NCBI RefSeq assembly: GCF_023159225.1
Contig: NC_063181.1
Location: 4,547,606-4,611,605 of the forward strand
Source of the DNA: Perognathus longimembris pacificus
Lineage: Eukaryota; Chordata; Mammalia; Rodentia; Heteromyidae
Length of the DNA stretch: 64,000 nt
Direction: 5' to 3'
The notes beneath the pieces are model-generated. The model did not search any database. It had not been told where the DNA came from and saw only the letters and a program-made list of their open reading frames with translations. A program made the translations under genes and the position numbers. This document shows positions 59,335 to 64,000 of this stretch, one piece after another. The first letter of the stretch is position 1. Each line of letters starts with the position of its first letter.

Positions 59335-59735
59335 ACAAAAGAAATAAAAAATGTAACACTGAAAATCCCTGATATATATTCCCTCTGGGAAATTCTAAAT
59401 TCATCGAAAGCAGTGATAAAAACCAATCCTATGTATGTAAACTCCTTCAAAATAGAGAGAATAAAATTTTTTTCCCCAGCACATCTTATGAGGCTGACAT
59501 TGTCCTGATATAAAAACCAGAAAAAGACACAAACTGGGGACAAATCTCTCTTATAAACATAAACACAAAAATTCTTTAGCAATATTGAATTAAGTTGTAA
59601 CAAACCTACAACAATTCAATCAAGAAAGGACAGTCTTTTCAACAGATATTCAATTGAATAAAACAAATGTCAACCCTTACCTCACATTTTACAAAAACAA
59701 TGAACTTGAGGTACATATGAAAATGTTCACAAGCT
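59335..59735 (+). mobile_element. L1 ORF2 fragment (sense) with internal deletion
   Basis: ATGAGGCTGACATTGTCCTG, CCAGAAAAAGACACAAACTG and AAAATTCTTTAGCAATATTG (reverse-transcriptase part) are followed closely by GACAGTCTTTTCAACAGATA, a region that in complete L1 is further downstream. It is not coding. Confidence 0.68.
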
Positions 59736-59784
59736 GGATTTGGCTCTTTTCCCCTGGTACATAGCATTATAAAAATCAACTGGA

Positions 59785-60035
59785 AGCCAGGTGCTGGTAG
59801 CTCATACCTATAATCCTAGCTACTCAGCAAGTTGGGATCTGAGAATCACAGTTGAAAGCCATCCCAGGCGGGAAAATCGATGAGACTCTTCTCTCCAATT
59901 AACCACTAGAAAACTGGAAGTGGTGCTGTGGCTCAAAGTGGTAGGGCGCTGGCCTTGAGCAACAGAGCTCAAGGGTAGCGCCCAGGCCCTGAGTTTAAGT
60001 CCCATGACCAACAGAAGAAAAAAGAAAGAAAACCA
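59785..60035 (+). mobile_element. B1+ID composite SINE
   Basis: GCCAGGTGCTGGTAGCTCAT and CCTATAATCCTAGCTACTCA, then GTGGTGCTGTGGCTCAAAGT and AGAAGAAAAAAGAAAG tail. Confidence 0.87.
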
Positions 60036-60299
60036 ACTGGAAATGGACCATTGTGGACACTTTTTTTTTTTTTTGCACTGCTATTTTCACAACATAACGA
60101 CACAGTCTGAATGGTACCTCATGAGAGTCATGTGACAGAGGGTCATGTGAGCAAGTCACTTGGGACAGTGAACAGCTCTGTGCCACGCTGCAAGTGTCAC
60201 ATAAATCTACACATGTGGTAAAATTTCATCAAACCATATGCTGAAAATACAGTGCATCCAGTAACTGACAAAATCAAGCTAAGAATATTAAATCCCTTT

Positions 60300-60570
60300 T
60301 CTTTTTTTTTTCTTTCCTTTTCTTTTTTGTGCCTATATTGGGGCTTGAACTCAGGATCTGGGCACTGTCCTTAGGATATTTTTGCTCAAGACGAGCACTC
60401 AAGCCACAGCTCCATTTCTGGATTTTTTTTTATTTTTATTTTTTTGTAGTTCAGTGGAGATAAGAGTCTCACAGACTTTCTTGCCCAGGCTGGCTTCGAA
60501 CAGTGATTCTCAGATCTCAGCCCCCTGAGTAGTTAGATTTACAGGTGTGAGCCACTAGTGCCCGGCTCCG
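60300..60570 (-). mobile_element. B1+ID composite SINE (antisense)
   Basis: TTGGGGCTTGAACTCAGGAT and AAGCCACAGCTCCATTTCTG, then GCCCAGGCTGGCTTCGAACA and TGAGCCACTAGTGCCCGGCT. A TTTTC/TTTCC stretch is at the A-tail end. Confidence 0.85.
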
Positions 60571-62254
60571 TCTGAGTTTTCTGCTTTGACTATGTACATG
60601 GTGGCGTAAGATGGTACCACTGGAGGAGGCTGCTTCTAGAAAGGCACACCTGAACACTGACCTACTTTTATCACTTCTGATTCTACTATTTCAAAATAAG
60701 TATTCTTTAAAACCTTATGAGAAATACTAAACAACTGTCTAAAATTGTTTAAAATGTGAATTTTTACAAGCCTTTCAAGTCTTGTACATTGGATTTTCTT
60801 TCCTGCAGGGGAATTTTCAAAGTTTCACCGCACTAACACACATTGAGTTTGTAGTCCAAAGGCAATTCAATCATTGCGAATGATCATGCTCTTTCTTGTA
60901 GCACAACAGAGCCTCTATGGAACTGCTTCAGTCAGAGTGGAAATCCTAGCATGACATTAAAGGACATGCTACACTTAATTTGGAAACAATCATAGCAATC
61001 ACCAACTTTTACTACCAAAACTCAGAATGACTGAAACCTCTGAGGAAGAAATACAAAGAAGTTGTTACTTGTTGCAACAACAGATTATCTGCCTATTTTT
61101 CTTTTCTTCTCAGATCACCAGGCCCTACTGTCTGGAAGGACAGGAAACAATGTTCCTTTGGGCTGTGGAATTTTTTTTTTAAGAGGATGTCTGTATAGGT
61201 CAGTATTATACACAGTATCCTAGCTTCTAGTGAAGTTCTGAGCATAGGCCAGAACAAGGCTGTGGGTATAGAAACCCACCTGGGAAATCATGAAAACAAA
61301 GTTCCTGACAAGACTCCACTTCCTTTCTTACCTGCACCTTCAACATTCCACCACTAGGAATGGGATTTTATGGAAGCTTTTCCTCCAGGATGCATTCACC
61401 AGTCGACACTCCAGCCATCACCAGCGAGGCCCCAGGCCAGCCACTGGGAGTCTAGAAGCTGAGGGGACCCAGCCATGGGGTCTCCATGGCCAAACGAGGG
61501 GCTGGCCGTCCCCTTGGCTGAAACCCTCGTGCCAAGAAGGACTCTGAAGCACGGCGAGCAGCAGAATGGCAGATGCCCATGTCTTTAAAATGTCAAGATG
61601 AAACGTAGAGCTGGAGTTGAAACTTGACATAAGTCCCAGCTGAAAGAAATGCCCTAGGAAATGGTCCAGAGACAAAAGCCACCCCCCCCCCCTTCGCCAA
61701 GGCGAATAAAGCATGAATTTCCAGGATCGACCCTCAGAAAGCCTGACGACAGCTCACACAAAAGATCTAAAACCCAAGCAAGACCTTTCTTTCTATAGAG
61801 AACTCAAAGATAAATGACATATAGGATTTAAATCTAACATTTTCCCTGAAGAGACAATAGCAACACCGCAGGACTGACCTTATTTCTCACAGTGGCCGAG
61901 ATCTGCCTGGTGTCCTGCCCGGCCCCGCCCACCTCAGCCCCAGCTGCCCCCCACAATCCCTCTAGGGGGGTGACCAGTCTTTCACCTGCAGTTAGAGTTT
62001 TAAATCCTATGGCTTTCAGAAGAACAAACACAGCAACGATTTTACCCAGAGATTAAAAAGATTACTTGCAGAACTGCCCAGGCCGCCAACTCCAGCCTGA
62101 CTCCTGTTCTCACAGTCCATGAGCTAAGAGAGATGTTTTTTCTGGGTTGATTTTTTTTGGGGGGGTTAGGCGGGGAGAAGGTTTAATGGTTCAGAACAAT
62201 CAGAGGAAGGAAAACATCCCATGACACATGCAAATCTGAGGTTCCACTTCAAAT

Positions 62255-62432
62255 GTCATTAAATAAAGTTTTATTGGAACACAGCCACACTTGCTTATTT
62301 ATATATCGTCGACGGCTGCCTTCTCTCTACAATGGCAGACTCGGGGAACTGTGACAGAGACCGTATGGCCTGTAAAGTCTAAAATATTTACCATCTGGAC
62401 CTTCGTAGAAATGACTTGCCAGCCCCTGGCCT
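62255..62432 (+). mobile_element. MER5A-like (hAT-Charlie) DNA transposon
   Basis: TAAATAAAGTTTTATTGGAA, CACAGCCACACTTG, TGACAGAGACCGTATGGCCT and a terminal GACTTGCCAGCCCCTGG match MER5A and its degraded terminal inverted repeat. Non-autonomous; no transposase. Confidence 0.8.
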
Positions 62433-62550
62433 CGACCAGGCGTGAGAAGAAGACGAGAACGGGCTGCTGGGGGAAGCCTCTCTTTCAGCCCATGGTCTGA
62501 CATCGAGGGAAGGTAGCCACGGCAGAGAGGGAAGCGGGGGGCTAGATCCT

Positions 62551-62760
62551 GAGTCAACAGACAATCCCCTGTTCCTTTAGACTTCTTTTTGGTTCCCTCC
62601 TCCTGTTCTATTCATGTCTCTCTCCCTGCAGAAAGGGAATCAGGAGCCCCATCTCGCGTTAACAGACAATTCTCCGTTCCTTTATACTCGCTTTGGTTCT
62701 TTCTTTCCTTTCTATTTATATCTCTCCTCCTGGTGTCTTGCAAAGACACATGTCTAAGAA
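62551..62760 (+). repeat. Two-copy tandem duplication, unit about 105 bp
   Basis: AACAGACAATCCCCTGTTCC at 62556 recurs as AACAGACAATTCTCCGTTCC at 62661. The following TTTAGACTTC...TTTGGTT and CTATTCATGTCTCTC blocks also recur. The copies have diverged, so the duplication is not recent. Confidence 0.8.
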
Positions 62761-63484
62761 TGTTCATTGGCCTGCCAGTTATTAGGGTTTAACTTGTGTC
62801 CACAGCCCTAATGAGTTCCCCCATGGCATCTTCAGAGTATCTATTCTGAGGTAGAGATGGACTTTTCTGCCCAACCTCCATCTACTCATTAGATCATTTG
62901 ACCCCTTTGCCCCCTACGCTTAGGTAACATCTTGGGGGAGCCCTCCATCCGCAGCTGGTAGCAGCTTCCAGCTGCTGAGTGGGAACTAAATGAGCTTCCT
63001 GGGACTCGGGGTATTTATAATGAATTCTAATGACTCCAGGCCCGGGCCATGACGCATCCCGCTGACCTGCCCCTGTGGCCAGCTGTTCCTCCATCACCCA
63101 CTGTCCACAGAGGGGCTCACGCTCGCCATGGGCCCAGCCAACTCTGGGGGCGGGCTCGGCAGGAGCTCCGCAGAAGACAGCAGCAGCCCTTTGGCCTCAA
63201 GATGGAGGACTTCGTGGTCAATGTTGGGGATGTTTCCCAAAACAGAAGGCATGAGGAAAGAACAGTTCAGAACTGGGTCTCCGTTCTGCAATAAAGATCA
63301 GAAGGAGACGTGGCAAACTATTTCTTCTCATGTTTTATTCAACACCATTTATTGCTTTCCATTTGCTCACCCTTGTTTCCTCTTCTTTCACAGAATAGGT
63401 GATAAAAGCCAGGCTATCTTCTGTTCAAATCTGAGCACTAGATTTGGAATGGGGAGAGCTAGGTATGGGGAGAGCATCCACTGT

Positions 63485-63615
63485 TAGTCACATGGCTGAC
63501 AGCTGTGTGTCCTTTGGCATACTGCCCAACTTTTCTGAATCGAGATCTCTCCAGCCATCAAACTAGGTGCTTCCTGCTGTCCCCGTCTGCCAGGGAATGA
63601 GGATCGGGTGGGGGA
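63485..63615 (+). mobile_element. MIR-like fragment
   Basis: CTGACAGCTGTGTGTCCTTT and GCCCAACTTTTCTGAATC resemble the MIR core in sense direction. The match is weak. Confidence 0.35.
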
Positions 63616-63764
63616 AAAAATGGACTTGATATGCTTCAAGCATTAGGCAAATCTAAAACATCTCTTATTGTTGTTCTGAATAGGTTTTCATCTTGAAAAA
63701 TGGCATGCCTGTTTTAAAAAGAACGAGTTATGGAAGCACTTAGATGTAAAATAGGACACCAGGA

Positions 63765-63992
63765 CTTAGCATGGCAGTACATGCAATCCCAGCTACTCTG
63801 GAGGCAGAGGTAGAAGGATCATAGCCTAAGGCTAGCCTGGGCAAAAGCGAGAGACCCTACCTAAAAACCAAGTAAAAAGGAAAACGATGAATGCATGGCT
63901 CAAGTGATAATACAGCAAACCTAAGGCTACTTGAGTCCAGACCCCTGGATAACCAGTGCTCCATCAAGGTCTAGGTACTAGGGCTGCTAACC
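63765..63992 (+). mobile_element. B1+ID composite SINE
   Basis: TAGCATGGCAGTACATGCAA, TCCCAGCTACTCTGGAGGCA and AGAGACCCTACCTAAAAACC (B1-like), then a diverged ID-like part with CATGGCTCAAGTGATAATAC. Confidence 0.75.
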
Positions 63993-64000
63993 ACAGAGGC

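Larger units (their letters stand above)
50285..64000 (-). other. MSRA: MSRA intron upstream of the first coding exon seen here (partial, at least 13.7 kb)
   Basis: This is the 5' intron on the sense strand, ending in TTTCTTTCTTTCTCTAG at 50285. No leader exon with a mitochondrial presequence, and no obvious promoter island, was recognised between here and 64000, so the start of the gene lies beyond the window. It holds composite SINEs, an inverted pair of young SINEs, L1 pieces and a MER5A-like element. I see nothing recognisable in 50350-51660, 51920-52770, 53240-54770, 55520-59120, 60570-62250 and 62770-63480. Confidence 0.85.

Overview
This window is nuclear DNA from a mammal, almost certainly a geomyoid rodent such as a kangaroo rat, pocket mouse or pocket gopher. 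The main evidence is seven copies of a dimeric ID-type SINE. It has a tRNA-like head (GGGGCTGGGGATATGGCCTAG), a TTCGATTCCCCAGCACCACA box, a second ID-like monomer and an A-rich tail. I recognise this as the IDL-Geo type of Geomyoidea. About 20 older B1+ID composite SINEs (B1-dID type) and ID or B1 pieces, and many worn L1, MIR and DNA-transposon remnants, agree with this. The SINE names are from memory and were not searched. There is no operon, no bacterial or plasmid sequence and no CRISPR array.

The only gene I can support is MSRA (peptide-methionine (S)-S-oxide reductase), on the minus strand. Two short coding exons are intact, with good splice sites. The upstream one (50216-50284, 23 codons) ends in the MAVF motif. 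The next (36574-36693, 40 codons) carries the catalytic GCFWGAE motif. They join in frame with a Gly codon split across a phase-1 intron. The rest of the window is intron: at least 13.7 kb upstream of the first exon, 13.5 kb between the two, and at least 36.5 kb downstream. The first exon, with the mitochondrial presequence, and the later exons were not found here and probably lie outside, as expected for a gene with very long introns.

Layout. 1-16 kb: L1 fragments of both orientations, composite SINEs, a GGAT-type block with 140-bp higher-order structure (890-1312), five MIR fragments, a second GGAT block (10.9 kb), an old unnamed repeat (12.6 kb) and antisense L1 (13.4-15.2 kb). 16-24 kb: four young SINEs, two of them in tandem, and two L1 3' ends. 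27.6-32.1 kb: pyrimidine tracts, three LTR pieces of one family, two or three composite SINEs and a GC- and CpG-rich block. 32.8 kb: a U2 snRNA-like fragment. 33.8-40.1 kb: L1, SINEs, an old LTR-like element, the catalytic exon, a solo LTR 1.05 kb upstream of it in the sense direction, and an ERV1-like LTR. 41-46 kb: antisense L1, a young SINE, a Tigger-like remnant, CpG-rich stretches and a perfect 16-bp x 4 minisatellite. 50 kb: the upstream exon, whose acceptor tract is a TTTC microsatellite. 51-64 kb: SINEs, an inverted pair of young SINEs, a younger L1 3' end, an L1 ORF2 piece, a MER5A-like element and a 105-bp tandem duplication.

I found no convincing undescribed system. The most testable points are an LTR that could drive an N-terminally shortened MSRA transcript into the catalytic exon, the microsatellite acceptor tract, and inverted SINEs flanking an MSRA exon. 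All repeat families were assigned by eye, so boundaries are approximate unless target-site duplications are given.
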